From positions 1 to 64,000 of the forward strand of contig NZ_VOSW01000038.1 of assembly GCF_009690905.1 (NCBI RefSeq): 64,000 nucleotides of DNA. Reading direction: 5' to 3'. Both the position numbers and the translations under genes were made by a program. Below are positions 27,277 to 35,593 of the stretch, piece by piece. Below the pieces are notes generated by a model. That model saw only the letters and a program-made list of their open reading frames with translations. It did not search any database and was not told the DNA's origin. The first letter of the stretch is position 1. Each line of letters opens with the position of its first letter. The DNA is from Paraburkholderia madseniana. Lineage in GTDB: Bacteria; Pseudomonadota; Gammaproteobacteria; Burkholderiales; Burkholderiaceae.

Positions 27277-27456
27277 TCAATCCCAGGTCGGCGCGAGGCC
27301 GTCCGGATTGACTTCGCGGCCATTGCGCTCGAGCGCCGCGATCTGCGCGGTGTCGATCGCGCGGTAGCCGAGTTCAAGGCCGTTGCGGACCGAATCGATG
27401 ACGACCTGACCTTGCAGGCGGAATGTCCCAAGGCCAAATGCGGGAATCGTGCTCAT
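27277..27456 (-). pseudogene. dkgB: dkgB with a large in-frame internal deletion (59 codons left)
   Basis: The ATG at 27456 follows GGAGAACATC. The product begins IPAFGLGTFRLQGQVVIDS and LELGYRAIDTAQI, which is the N-terminus of 2,5-diketo-D-gluconate reductase B. It then goes directly to IAALERNGREVNPDGLAPTWD, which is its C-terminus, and stops. About 200 central residues, including the catalytic Tyr, Lys and His, are missing, while the frame and the stop are kept. It cannot be an active reductase. The divergent LysR gene at 27792 resembles YafC, whose gene neighbours dkgB (yafB) in E. coli, which supports the identification. Confidence 0.85.
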
Positions 27457-27548
27457 GATGTTCTCCAGTTGTTGGATGCGAACTGCTCAATCGACGATGG
27501 GATTCTGCCGTTTTTCATCCATGCGAAAAACGGTTGTATCCGTCAAAC

Positions 27549-27571
27549 ATATTTGATTTCAAATCAAATAT
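27549..27571. promoter_or_regulatory. Perfect 23-bp palindrome, probable LysR operator
   Basis: Two 11-bp arms, ATATTTGATTT and AAATCAAATAT, flank a single C. It contains the T-N11-A core TTGATTT-N-AAATCAA, repeated at 27775-27789 in front of the LysR gene. It lies about 95 bp upstream of the shortened dkgB and is the likely activator site for the leftward unit. Confidence 0.65.
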
Positions 27572-27595
27572 TGGAATGCGTTCCGGTAGCCTGTG

Positions 27596-27721
27596 CTATG
27601 CATTTGCGTCTACCTGCATGCGGCGCTGACGGGCGACCTGCAGCACGACGAACGCGACGCCTGCCGCGGCGATCAGCAGCAACAGGAAACTGATCAGGGG
27701 GCCATCGAGCGAGCGGTTGGC
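27596..27721 (-). pseudogene. C-terminal remnant of a membrane protein, probably an MFS carrier
   Basis: A minus frame ends at the TAG at 27596-27598 and reads NRSLDGPLISFLLLLIAAA, then FVVLQVARQRRMQVDANA. That is one membrane helix followed by a short basic tail, like the end of an MFS transporter. No start, ribosome site or upstream helices are present, since the frame runs straight into the LysR promoter. It probably belonged to a carrier gene between dkgB and the LysR gene that has been deleted. Confidence 0.35.
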
Positions 27722-27774
27722 GCAGTGTGCGCTCTTTACTTTTGCGGAAAAACCAGGTTATAAACGAAATTGTT

Positions 27775-27789
27775 TTGATTTGAAATCAA
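27775..27789. promoter_or_regulatory. Second copy of the LysR operator core at the LysR start
   Basis: TTGATTT and AAATCAA are perfect 7-bp arms around G. The site ends 2 bp before the ATG of the LysR gene, covering its ribosome-binding region, so binding there would shut off its own synthesis. Confidence 0.6.
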
Positions 27790-27791
27790 CA

Positions 27792-28718
27792 ATGAAAATC
27801 ACGCTGGACGAATTGCAAACCTTCGCGGCCGTGGTCGACACCGGGTCGATCACGGCCGCCGCGCAGCAGCTTGACCTGACTGTGTCGGCCGCGAGCCGTA
27901 CACTCGGCCGGCTCGAGGAGAAGCTGAAGACGACGCTGTTGCGCCGGACCACGCGCCGGCTCGAATTGACCGAGGAGGGGCGGGCGTTCCTGCAGGACGC
28001 ACGGGCGATCATCGAGTCGGTGGAAAGTGCCGAGGAACAGATGGTGGCGCGGCGCGAGAAACCGTCGGGGCGGTTGCGGGTCGACGCGGCGTCGCCGTTC
28101 ATGCTGCATGTGATTGTCCCGCTCGTGCAGGGATACCGCGAGCGTTATCCTGAGGTGGAGCTGGAACTCAACAGCAACGAGGGCGTGATCGATCTGCTCG
28201 AGCGGCGCACCGACGTCGCGATCCGGATCGGACGGCTGAAGGATTCGACGCTGCATAGCCGGCTCGTCGGCAACAGCAGGCTGCGCATTCTCGCGAGTCC
28301 GAACTATCTCGAGGTGAACGGCCAGCCGCGCAAGATCGAAGATCTCGGCAAGCACGCACTGCTCGGCTTCAACCAGCCGGAATCGCTGAATGTCTGGCCG
28401 CTGCTCGGCGCCGATGGTGAACCGTACCATATCGAGCCCACGGTCTGGTCGTCGAGCGGAGAGACGCTGAGGCAACTCGCGCTCGAAGGCAACGGGATCG
28501 TCTGCCTGTCGGATTTCATGACCACGCAGGACCGTGAAGCGGGGCGGCTCATGCAGATCCTTACACGTCACACGCAGGACGTGCGGCAGCCGATTCATGC
28601 CGTCTATTACCGGAATACGGCGATCTCATCGCGGATCGCGTCGTTCGTCGATTATCTGATCGAGGCGCTCGGCAGCGGAACGCCGGCGCGGCGGGCAGCA
28701 GCGTGGGCGGATCAGTGA
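27792..28718 (+). CDS. yafC: LysR-family regulator, YafC-like
   Basis: This 308-residue regulator has a winged helix at residues 1-60 (LDELQTFAAVVDTGSITAAAQQLDLTVSAASRTLGRLEEKL) and a periplasmic-binding-type effector domain from about residue 90. The whole length follows E. coli YafC, including LRVDAASPFMLHVIVPL, SSSGETLRQLALEGNGIVCLSDFM and HAVYYRNTAISSRIASFVDYL. Start 27792 is chosen over 27717, because the longer frame would put the operator inside the gene. It probably controls the leftward unit (shortened dkgB and the aldo/keto reductase) through TTGATTT-N-AAATCAA. Its main target enzyme is now broken. Confidence 0.9.
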   Translation: MKITLDELQTFAAVVDTGSITAAAQQLDLTVSAASRTLGRLEEKLKTTLLRRTTRRLELTEEGRAFLQDARAIIESVESAEEQMVARREKPSGRLRVDAASPFMLHVIVPLVQGYRERYPEVELELNSNEGVIDLLERRTDVAIRIGRLKDSTLHSRLVGNSRLRILASPNYLEVNGQPRKIEDLGKHALLGFNQPESLNVWPLLGADGEPYHIEPTVWSSSGETLRQLALEGNGIVCLSDFMTTQDREAGRLMQILTRHTQDVRQPIHAVYYRNTAISSRIASFVDYLIEALGSGTPARRAAAWADQ

Positions 28719-28769
28719 TGGACGCCTGAGACGCGATTGTCGCCAGACTGGGCGGCGGTGAGAAACGCG

Positions 28770-28881
28770 TCGAAGGAGAAGTCGCGCAGATTATGGCGAC
28801 AGGGCAGACAGAAGATCTGCGCGAGGCGCTCTTTCACGGTGACTGCGGGTGTCTCGTGTCGTTCGACGGAAACACGGAGAG
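28770..28881 (+). pseudogene. Orphan C-terminal fragment of a uronate-dehydrogenase-like SDR
   Basis: The plus frame reads EGEVAQIMATGQTEDLREAL and then FHGDCGCLVSFDGNTERID. The end of the intact gene at 44305-45111 reads MGKVEDAREALFHGG then FGCLVEFDGDPLRID-stop. The match is close, but here the stop codon is gone and the frame runs on. There is no N-terminal half. A paralogue of the SDR gene must once have stood here, just upstream of the LacI regulator. Confidence 0.7.
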
Positions 28882-28995
28882 GATCGACCAGGAGCAGGTG
28901 CGCACCCGGCGGCCGCCATTTCCCGATGCTCCGCGTTATAGTATGCGGCACAGGGAAGGCGCGATGGTGCGCCTCGACATCGGGCAGGGTGCAAG

Positions 28996-30042
28996 TTGAC
29001 CACAGAAACAAAGAAAAGAGCGCCGCGTCGCAAATCGAATGCAATTTCCGTGATGGACGTGGCACGCGCAGCGGGCGTATCGACTGCGACCGTTTCGCGC
29101 GTGTTGAACGGCAACGCGACGGTAGCGGCCGAACTGCAGAACCGCGTGCGTGAGATCGCGCAGACCCTCGGCTACACGCCGCACGCGGCGGCACGCGCGC
29201 TGGCGTCGCAGCGCTCGAAGACGATCGGCGCGGTGATTCCGTCGCTGGAAAACCAGAACTTCGCGATTGGTGTGTTCGCGCTGCAAAAGCGCATCGGAGA
29301 AGCCGGCTATACGTTGCTGCTTGGCTGTTCGTACTACGACCAGGAGGACGAGCTGAAGCAGGTGCGCGCGCTTATCGCGGACGGCATTGCCGGTCTGATG
29401 CTTGTGGGCCGTAACCACTCGCCCGCGCTTTATGAACTGATCGAGAAGGAGCAGATTCCGCTCGTCAACGGCTGGACCGTCGATCACGATCACCCCTATG
29501 TCGGGTTCGACAATGTCGCAGTGGGCCGGCGCCTTGCCGAGTATCTGCTCGAACTCGGGCACGTGCGCTTCGGCATGATTACCCAGATGACGCAGCACAG
29601 CGATCGCGCGGCTGATCGCATCATCGGCGTGCGCGCGGCGCTGCAGTCGCGCGGGCTGCAGTTGCGCCACGAGCATCTGATCGAGATGCCACATAGGATC
29701 ATTGAAGGCCAGATGGCGATGAAGGCGCTGATGAACGGTCCCGAGCGTCCAACGGCCGTAATCTGCGGCACCGATCTGCTTGCAATCGGCGCGCTGGCCG
29801 AGGCGCGCGAGTCGGGTATCGACGTGCCGGGCGACCTGTCGATCGCGGGCATCAACGACATCGAGTTTTCCAGCTTCACGTCGCCGCCGCTGACGACCAT
29901 GCGGCTTGCCGCCGATGAAATCGGCGCGCGCAGCGCCGAGTATCTGCTCGCCCGGATCGAAGGACGGCCCGTCAGTTCGCAGTACATCGTGCCGACCGAC
30001 CTGATTGTGCGTGGTACGACGGCGCGTCCTCGCAGCACCTAG
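28996..30042 (+). CDS. LacI/GntR-type transcriptional repressor
   Basis: This 348-residue regulator starts at TTG 28996. The LacI headpiece is at about residues 14-70 (ISVMDVARAAGVSTATVSRVLNGNATV), with the hinge helix AAARALAS, followed by a sugar-binding-like domain to the end (PTAVICGTDLLAIGALAEARESGIDVPGDLSIAGINDIEF). It is convergent with malate synthase G. The LacI-type operators at 33780-33791 and 33877-33888, between the SMP-30 and UxaA/GarD genes, are its most likely targets. The effector is probably a sugar acid. Confidence 0.92.
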   Translation: MTTETKKRAPRRKSNAISVMDVARAAGVSTATVSRVLNGNATVAAELQNRVREIAQTLGYTPHAAARALASQRSKTIGAVIPSLENQNFAIGVFALQKRIGEAGYTLLLGCSYYDQEDELKQVRALIADGIAGLMLVGRNHSPALYELIEKEQIPLVNGWTVDHDHPYVGFDNVAVGRRLAEYLLELGHVRFGMITQMTQHSDRAADRIIGVRAALQSRGLQLRHEHLIEMPHRIIEGQMAMKALMNGPERPTAVICGTDLLAIGALAEARESGIDVPGDLSIAGINDIEFSSFTSPPLTTMRLAADEIGARSAEYLLARIEGRPVSSQYIVPTDLIVRGTTARPRST

Positions 30043-30076
30043 GTCGGCGGCCCACGGTTTCGACTGCGATTTGCGC

Positions 30077-32245
30077 CTACCACTTCGCGCCAAGTCGGAA
30101 CTTGTGCAGCAATGGCTCCGTATACCCGCTGGGCTGCGACCGTCCTTCAAAAACCAGCGCCTTCGCCGCCTTGAACGCGAGCGATGTATCCAGGTGACCG
30201 CTCATGGGCTGGTACTGCGGGTCGTCGGCGTTCTGCGCATCCACCACCTTCGCCATGCGCTTGAACGTTTCGTTCACCAGCGCTTCCGACACCACCCCGT
30301 GACGCAGCCAGTTTGCAATGTGCTGGCTCGAAATGCGCAGCGTCGCGCGGTCTTCCATCAAACCGATATCGTGAATATCCGGCACCTTCGAACATCCGAC
30401 GCCCTGATCGATCCAGCGAACCACGTAACCCAGAATCCCTTGCGCGTTGTTCTCGATTTCCTCGCGGATTTCCTCATCCGACCACTGCGCCTTTTCGACG
30501 ACAGGAATCGTCAGCAGGCCATCGAGCAGTTCATCGCGTACGCTGTCGTAGCCGGTCCTTTCCAACTCTTGCTGCACGGCCTGAACGTCAACTTGATGGT
30601 AGTGCAGCGCGTGCAGCGTCGCGGCAGTCGGCGACGGCACCCAAGCCGTGTTCGCGCCCGCCTTCGGATGCGCGATTTTCTGTTCAAGCATTGCGTGCAT
30701 CAGGTCGGGCATTGCCCACATGCCCTTGCCGATCTGCGCGCGTCCGCGCAATCCCGAGCTTAAGCCGGCCAGCACGTTATTACGCTCGTAAGCGGCGATC
30801 CACGCCGACGACTTCATGTCGCCCTTGCGCATCATCGGACCGGCTTCCATTGCGCTGTGCATCTCATCGCCGGTGCGATCCAGGAAGCCCGTATTGATGA
30901 ACGCCACGCGCGCCGATGCCGCCGCAATGCACGCCTGCAAGTTGACGCTCGTGCGGCGCTCCTCGTCCATGATGCCCATCTTGATGGTATGGCGCGGCAG
31001 CCCCAGCAGATCTTCGACGCGGCCGAACAGCTCATTGGAGAACGCGACTTCGGCCGGGCCGTGCATCTTCGGCTTGACGATGTAAATCGATCCGGTCCGC
31101 GAATTGAGCTTGTTTTGCAGGTCGTGCATCGCGCCCAGCGATGTCATCACGGCATCCAGAATGCCTTCGGGAATCTCGCGACCGTCGTGATCGACGATCG
31201 CCGGATTCGTCATCAAATGCCCGACATTGCGGATGAACAGCAACGAGCGGCCATGCAGTTTCACGGTCGAGCCATCGGGCGCGGTGTATTTGCGATCGGC
31301 GTTCAGGCGGCGCGTGAAGGTCTTCCCGTTCTTCGTGACCTGCTCGGTCAGATCGCCTTTCGCAAGGCCGGTCCAGTTGCGGTAAAGCTGGACCTTGTCG
31401 GCGGCGTCGACGGCGGCAACCGAGTCTTCGCAATCGATAATCGTCGAGACAGCCGCTTCCATCAGCACGTCTTTCACGCGCGCCGCGTCGGTCTTGCCGA
31501 TGGCGTCCGTTGCGTCGATCTGGATCTCGAAGTGCAGGCCGTGATGCTTGAGCAGGACGGCGGAAGGGGAGCCTGCGTCGCCCTGATAGCCAATGAACTG
31601 TGCGGGAACCTTCAATGCCGACGAGCCGTTCTTGAGCGTGACGGCGAGCTTGCCGCATTCCACGCGGTACGCGATGGCGTCGACGTGCGAGCCGTTGGCG
31701 AGCGGCGCCGCTTCATCGAGGAATGCGCGGGCGCGCGCGATCACGCGCTCACCGCGGACCGGGTTGAAGTAAGCGGTGCGCTCCGCGCCGTCGGTTTCGG
31801 GGATAGCGTCGGTGCCGTAAAGCGCGTCGTACAGGCTGCCCCAGCGCGCATTCGCGGCGTTGAGCGCGTAGCGCTGGTTCGAGAGCGGCACGACGAGTTG
31901 CGGGCCGGCTTGCCCGGCGATTTCGGTGTCGACGTTCTCGGTGGTCGCCTTAACGGCTGCGCTCGCCGGCACGATATAGCCGATGCCCTCGAGAAATGCG
32001 CGGTATGCCTTCAGATCGCGCACCGGCCCCGGATTTGCGCGGTGCCACTGGTCCAGCTCCGTCTGCAGACGATCGCGTTCTGCGAGCAGCGCGCGGTTCT
32101 TCGGGGCGAGGTCGTGGACGAGGGCAGCGAAGCCTTTCCAGAAGGCTTCGCTGTCGATGCCAGTCCCGCTCAACGCCTCGTCGTCTACAAATTTGCTCAG
32201 AACAGCCGCAACACGCAGCCCGTTGCGCTCGATCATTTCACCCAT
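30077..32245 (-). CDS. glcB: Malate synthase G
   Basis: This 722-residue enzyme condenses glyoxylate with acetyl-CoA to malate. It matches E. coli GlcB throughout, including SQAGPQLVVPLSNQRYALNAANARWGSL-type core sequence, AAVSTIIDCEDSVAAVDAADK, GRSLLFIRNVGHLMTNP, IVKPKMHGPAEVAF and TGFLDRTGDEMHSAMEAGP. The ribosome site GTTGGAG favours the second of two adjacent ATGs (32245) rather than the one at 32266. The glcG-like gene is 32 bp upstream on the same strand. It would use glyoxylate released by cleavage of sugar acids or from glycolate. Confidence 0.96.
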   Translation of the reverse strand: MGEMIERNGLRVAAVLSKFVDDEALSGTGIDSEAFWKGFAALVHDLAPKNRALLAERDRLQTELDQWHRANPGPVRDLKAYRAFLEGIGYIVPASAAVKATTENVDTEIAGQAGPQLVVPLSNQRYALNAANARWGSLYDALYGTDAIPETDGAERTAYFNPVRGERVIARARAFLDEAAPLANGSHVDAIAYRVECGKLAVTLKNGSSALKVPAQFIGYQGDAGSPSAVLLKHHGLHFEIQIDATDAIGKTDAARVKDVLMEAAVSTIIDCEDSVAAVDAADKVQLYRNWTGLAKGDLTEQVTKNGKTFTRRLNADRKYTAPDGSTVKLHGRSLLFIRNVGHLMTNPAIVDHDGREIPEGILDAVMTSLGAMHDLQNKLNSRTGSIYIVKPKMHGPAEVAFSNELFGRVEDLLGLPRHTIKMGIMDEERRTSVNLQACIAAASARVAFINTGFLDRTGDEMHSAMEAGPMMRKGDMKSSAWIAAYERNNVLAGLSSGLRGRAQIGKGMWAMPDLMHAMLEQKIAHPKAGANTAWVPSPTAATLHALHYHQVDVQAVQQELERTGYDSVRDELLDGLLTIPVVEKAQWSDEEIREEIENNAQGILGYVVRWIDQGVGCSKVPDIHDIGLMEDRATLRISSQHIANWLRHGVVSEALVNETFKRMAKVVDAQNADDPQYQPMSGHLDTSLAFKAAKALVFEGRSQPSGYTEPLLHKFRLGAKW

Positions 32246-32277
32246 CATGTGCTCCAACAGTTTCAAGTATCAATCAA

Positions 32278-32682
32278 TCAGCCGTTGAGGCTGTTTGCTG
32301 CGGTTCGGGCCACTTGCGAATCCTGATCCGGCTTGACACCGGACACGCCGACTGCGCCCACAACGTGCCCGTCGACCATGACGGGGACACCGCCTTCCAG
32401 GGTACCGGCCAGCGGTGCGCTCAGGAATGCGGTTCGACCGCCGTTGATCATGTCTTCGTACTGCTTCGATTCACGTCGGCCGAGCGCTGACGTACGGGCC
32501 TTTTCGGTCGCGATGTAAGCGCCTATCGGCGCACAGCCGTCGAGGCGGAGCAGGGCCAGCAGATGGCCTCCGTCATCCACGACCGCGATGGTGACTGCCC
32601 ACTGGTTTTTCTCTGCTTCCGCGCGCGCAGCTTCGAGGATTCGGGTAGCTTCTACAACGGTCAATACGGGTTTGCTTTGCAT
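32278..32682 (-). CDS. glcG: GlcG/HbpS family protein
   Basis: This 134-residue single-domain protein of the GlcG/HbpS (DUF336) family starts at MQSKPVLTV, with family segments EAEKNQWAVTIAVVDDGGHLLALLRLDGC, KARTSALGRRES and GGVPVMVDGHVVGAVGVSG. Members accompany glycolate and malate-synthase operons, and some bind haem, but the molecular role is unsettled. It lies immediately upstream of glcB on the same strand, the usual pairing. No signal peptide is present. Confidence 0.88.
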   Translation of the reverse strand: MQSKPVLTVVEATRILEAARAEAEKNQWAVTIAVVDDGGHLLALLRLDGCAPIGAYIATEKARTSALGRRESKQYEDMINGGRTAFLSAPLAGTLEGGVPVMVDGHVVGAVGVSGVKPDQDSQVARTAANSLNG

Positions 32683-32768
32683 GTCAGGGTTATCAAGTCT
32701 GTGTTTCGAAGTGAAGTGTCGCCACCGGCGCATGCCGGTGGCCGGGATACGTTTCGCGGCGGACCGGG

Positions 32769-33707
32769 TTATCCACCCAGCGCGCCCTGCGTGTTGACGT
32801 GCACTGCATAAATGGACTGCGACGACGCCATGAACAGCCGGTTACGTGCGCGTCCGCCAAAACACAAATTCGCGCAGCGCTCGGGCAGGGCGATCCGGCC
32901 AATCATCTTTCCTTGTGGCGAAATGACCATGACGCCATCGAGTTCGTCATTGCCCATGCCCCAGCCGCACCACAAATTACCGTCGATGTCCGCGCGCATT
33001 CCGTCGATTGTGCCGACTCCCGCGTCGTAGAACATCCGGCCTTTACCGATGCCGCGACCGTCCGCGTCCATTTCATAAACGTGAATCATCCGGTTGGGAA
33101 CACCGCGCGATTCGATGATGTAGAGCAGCTTCTCGTCGGGTGAAAAGCACAGGCCGTTCGGCCCTTTCAAGTCGCGCGTGACTACGGACGCAATGCCTGT
33201 CACGCCATCGATCCGATATACGGAGTGCGGGAGTTCCTGCTCCGCCTTGATTCCTTCGTAGTGCCCAGAAATGCCCATCGGCGGATCAGTGAACCAGATC
33301 GAGCCGTCCGATTTCACCACCAGATCGTTGGGGGAGTTGAGCGGCTTGCCTTCAAAGGAATCGAGAAGGACGGTGATGCTGCCGTCGTACTCGGTGCGTG
33401 TGACGCGGCGGCCGTGCTCGCACGTAACGAGTCGCCCCTGCCTGTCGCGGGTGTTGCCGTTCGCGTAGTTGGAAGGTTTCCGGAACACGCTGACCACGCC
33501 CGTTTCCTCCTCCCATTTCAGCATCTGGTTGTTCGGAATGTCGCTCCAGAGCAGGTAGCGTCCATCGCCGAACCATACCGGACCTTCGGTCCACCGGTAG
33601 CCGGTAGCCAGCCGTTCGACAGCCGAAAAGGCCACGCGGTATTTATCGAAGGAAGGGTCTAGCGAAATCACCCGGGGGTCGGGGTATCGCTCAGCTTGTT
33701 GCCACAT
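32769..33707 (-). CDS. SMP-30/gluconolactonase-family lactonase
   Basis: This 312-residue six-bladed propeller lactonase has the metal-site residues of the family: glutamate in YRWTEGPVWFGDG, asparagines in NSPNDLVVKSDG and GPNGLCFSPDE, and aspartate in TIDGMRADIDGNLWCGWG. It would open an aldono- or aldarolactone. It is divergent from the UxaA/GarD-type dehydratase and has a LacI-type operator 73 bp upstream. In the pathway it fits between the uronate-dehydrogenase-like SDR, which makes a lactone, and the dehydratases. Confidence 0.9.
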   Translation of the reverse strand: MWQQAERYPDPRVISLDPSFDKYRVAFSAVERLATGYRWTEGPVWFGDGRYLLWSDIPNNQMLKWEEETGVVSVFRKPSNYANGNTRDRQGRLVTCEHGRRVTRTEYDGSITVLLDSFEGKPLNSPNDLVVKSDGSIWFTDPPMGISGHYEGIKAEQELPHSVYRIDGVTGIASVVTRDLKGPNGLCFSPDEKLLYIIESRGVPNRMIHVYEMDADGRGIGKGRMFYDAGVGTIDGMRADIDGNLWCGWGMGNDELDGVMVISPQGKMIGRIALPERCANLCFGGRARNRLFMASSQSIYAVHVNTQGALGG

Positions 33708-33779
33708 CTCAGTCTCCTGTTCGGGTGCCCGGCATTTCCGCCTATGCGGAGGCGCGACCGGTAGTATAAAGGAAATCGA

Positions 33780-33791
33780 GTAAGCGCTTTC
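33780..33791. promoter_or_regulatory. LacI-type operator upstream of the lactonase gene
   Basis: GTAAGCGCTTTC has the central AAGCGCTT palindrome typical of LacI/GalR-family operators. Its reverse complement, GAAAGCGCTTAC, differs at one of 12 positions from the site at 33877-33888. Confidence 0.6.
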
Positions 33792-33876
33792 TCTTGAATT
33801 TGGAAATGAAGTGCCATAAGATGCTTGAAATTGTTGAGTTTCAAGCAGCGGCGCATCGGCCGTAGTGGTTATGTAA

Positions 33877-33888
33877 GAAAGCGATTAC
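33877..33888. promoter_or_regulatory. LacI-type operator upstream of the UxaA/GarD gene
   Basis: GAAAGCGATTAC matches the reverse complement of the site at 33780-33791 in 11 of 12 bases. The two sites are 97 bp apart in the divergent promoter region and could be bridged by a LacI-family tetramer or used independently. Confidence 0.55.
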
Positions 33889-33943
33889 TCTCGCCCTCTT
33901 TTTTTAACCGCCCGGCGCAAAATTTTTAGAAGGGCAATGCCTG

Positions 33944-35491
33944 ATGACTGAGGTGACGAGCAAGAGCGCAACCGGGCCAGTGATCCGGTTGCATCCCGCT
34001 GACAATGTGGTGATTGCGCGCATCGACGTCGCGATCGGTACGCCGGTTCCAGCCGAAGATTTTGTTTGCCGCAGCCAGGTGGCCGCAGGCTATAAGATCG
34101 CGGCGACGCCCATCAAAAAAGGCGAGCCGGTTCGCAAATACAACGTGGTGATCGGTTTCGCCGCGACGGATATTGCGCCAGGCACGATGGTCCATAGCCA
34201 TAACGTCGAGTTCCGCGAGTTCGACCGCGACTACGCATTTGGCGCGGATTATCGGCCCGTCGAGATGGTGCCCGAAGCCGAGCGCGCCACGTTCCAGGGC
34301 ATCGCGCGCGATAACGGCGAGGTTGCCACGCGCAACTACATCGGCGTGTTGTCGACAGTCAATTGTTCGGCCACGGTCGCACACAGGATCGCCGAATGGT
34401 TCACGCCCGAACGGCTGGCCGACTACCCCAATGTAGATGGCGTGGTTGCGTTCACGCATTCGATCGGTTGCGGTATGGAGATGAGCGGCGAGCCGATGGC
34501 GCTGCTGCGCCGAACGATGGCGGGTTACGCGCGCCATCCCAATCTCGCCGCAGCGCTGATTGTCGGGCTGGGATGCGAGCGCAATCAACTGGCCGGACTG
34601 ATGGATCAGGAAGGTCTGGAGGCTGGTTCGCGACTGCACACGTTCATCATGCAGGAGAGCGGCGGCACCCGCCGGACCATCGAGGCCGGCGTGGCTGCGG
34701 TAAAGGCGCTGTTACCCGATGCCAATCGCGCGAAGCGCACGACGGTTTCCGCAAGCCACCTGAAGATCGGTCTGCAATGCGGTGGCTCGGACGGCTTTTC
34801 GTCGATCACCGCCAATCCTTCGCTTGGCGCGGCGATGGACTTGCTGGTCCGTCATGGCGGCACGGCCATCCTCTCCGAAACACCCGAGATCTACGGCGTG
34901 GAACATACGCTCACGCGGCGTGCGGTCAGCCGCGAAGTCGGCGAGAAGCTCGTTGAGCGGATCCGCTGGTGGAAAGACGAGTATTCGGTCGGTCGAGACG
35001 TTCAGATCAATGGCCAGGTCAGCCCTGGCAATCAGGTGGGCGGACTGGCGAACATCTTCGAAAAGTCGATTGGATCATCGATGAAAGGCGGCACCGGCCC
35101 GCTGATGGAAGTGTATCGATACGCCGAGCGGGTGAAGCAACCTGGACTCGTTTTCATGGACACGCCCGGCTTCGACCCCGTCTCCGCGACGGGTCAGATT
35201 GCAGGCGGCGCAAATCTTATTGCCTTCACCACAGGGCGCGGTTCGATGTTCGGCGCCAAGCCCGTGCCATCGCTGAAGCTCGCCACCAACACGCCGATGT
35301 ACACCCGTCTGACTGAAGACATGGATCTGAACTGCGGCGGAATCCTGGATGGCATTGCGTCGGTCCAGAGTACGGGCCAGAGAATCTTCGACGCGATTCT
35401 TGCGGCCGCGTCGGGCGAGCGCACAAAAAGCGAAATGCTCGGGCTGGGTGATCACGAATTCGTGCCATGGCAGATCGGCATCATGAGTTGA
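33944..35491 (+). CDS. Altronate/galactarate dehydratase family protein (UxaA/GarD)
   Basis: This 515-residue dehydratase removes water from a C6 sugar acid to give a 2-keto-3-deoxy acid. An N-terminal SAF-like domain (about residues 12-95: IRLHPADNVVIARIDV, then HSHNVEF) is joined to the catalytic UxaA domain, with NYIGVLSTVNCSATV, SIGCGMEM, GLGCERNQ, CGGSDGFSSITANPSLG and FTTGRGSMFG. The length is as in E. coli UxaA/GarD (495-523). Whether altronate, galactarate or another acid is the substrate cannot be decided. It starts the rightward operon that continues with two carriers and an enolase-superfamily enzyme. Confidence 0.92.
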   Translation: MTEVTSKSATGPVIRLHPADNVVIARIDVAIGTPVPAEDFVCRSQVAAGYKIAATPIKKGEPVRKYNVVIGFAATDIAPGTMVHSHNVEFREFDRDYAFGADYRPVEMVPEAERATFQGIARDNGEVATRNYIGVLSTVNCSATVAHRIAEWFTPERLADYPNVDGVVAFTHSIGCGMEMSGEPMALLRRTMAGYARHPNLAAALIVGLGCERNQLAGLMDQEGLEAGSRLHTFIMQESGGTRRTIEAGVAAVKALLPDANRAKRTTVSASHLKIGLQCGGSDGFSSITANPSLGAAMDLLVRHGGTAILSETPEIYGVEHTLTRRAVSREVGEKLVERIRWWKDEYSVGRDVQINGQVSPGNQVGGLANIFEKSIGSSMKGGTGPLMEVYRYAERVKQPGLVFMDTPGFDPVSATGQIAGGANLIAFTTGRGSMFGAKPVPSLKLATNTPMYTRLTEDMDLNCGGILDGIASVQSTGQRIFDAILAAASGERTKSEMLGLGDHEFVPWQIGIMS

Positions 35492-35593
35492 GTCCGCAGT
35501 GGCGCAGCGCATCGCGAGGGCGAACGGCCATTTACACCCATAAGTAAAACCGCCGCCCTGTAGCTAGTCGAACAAAATTAGCGGAGACAGCCC

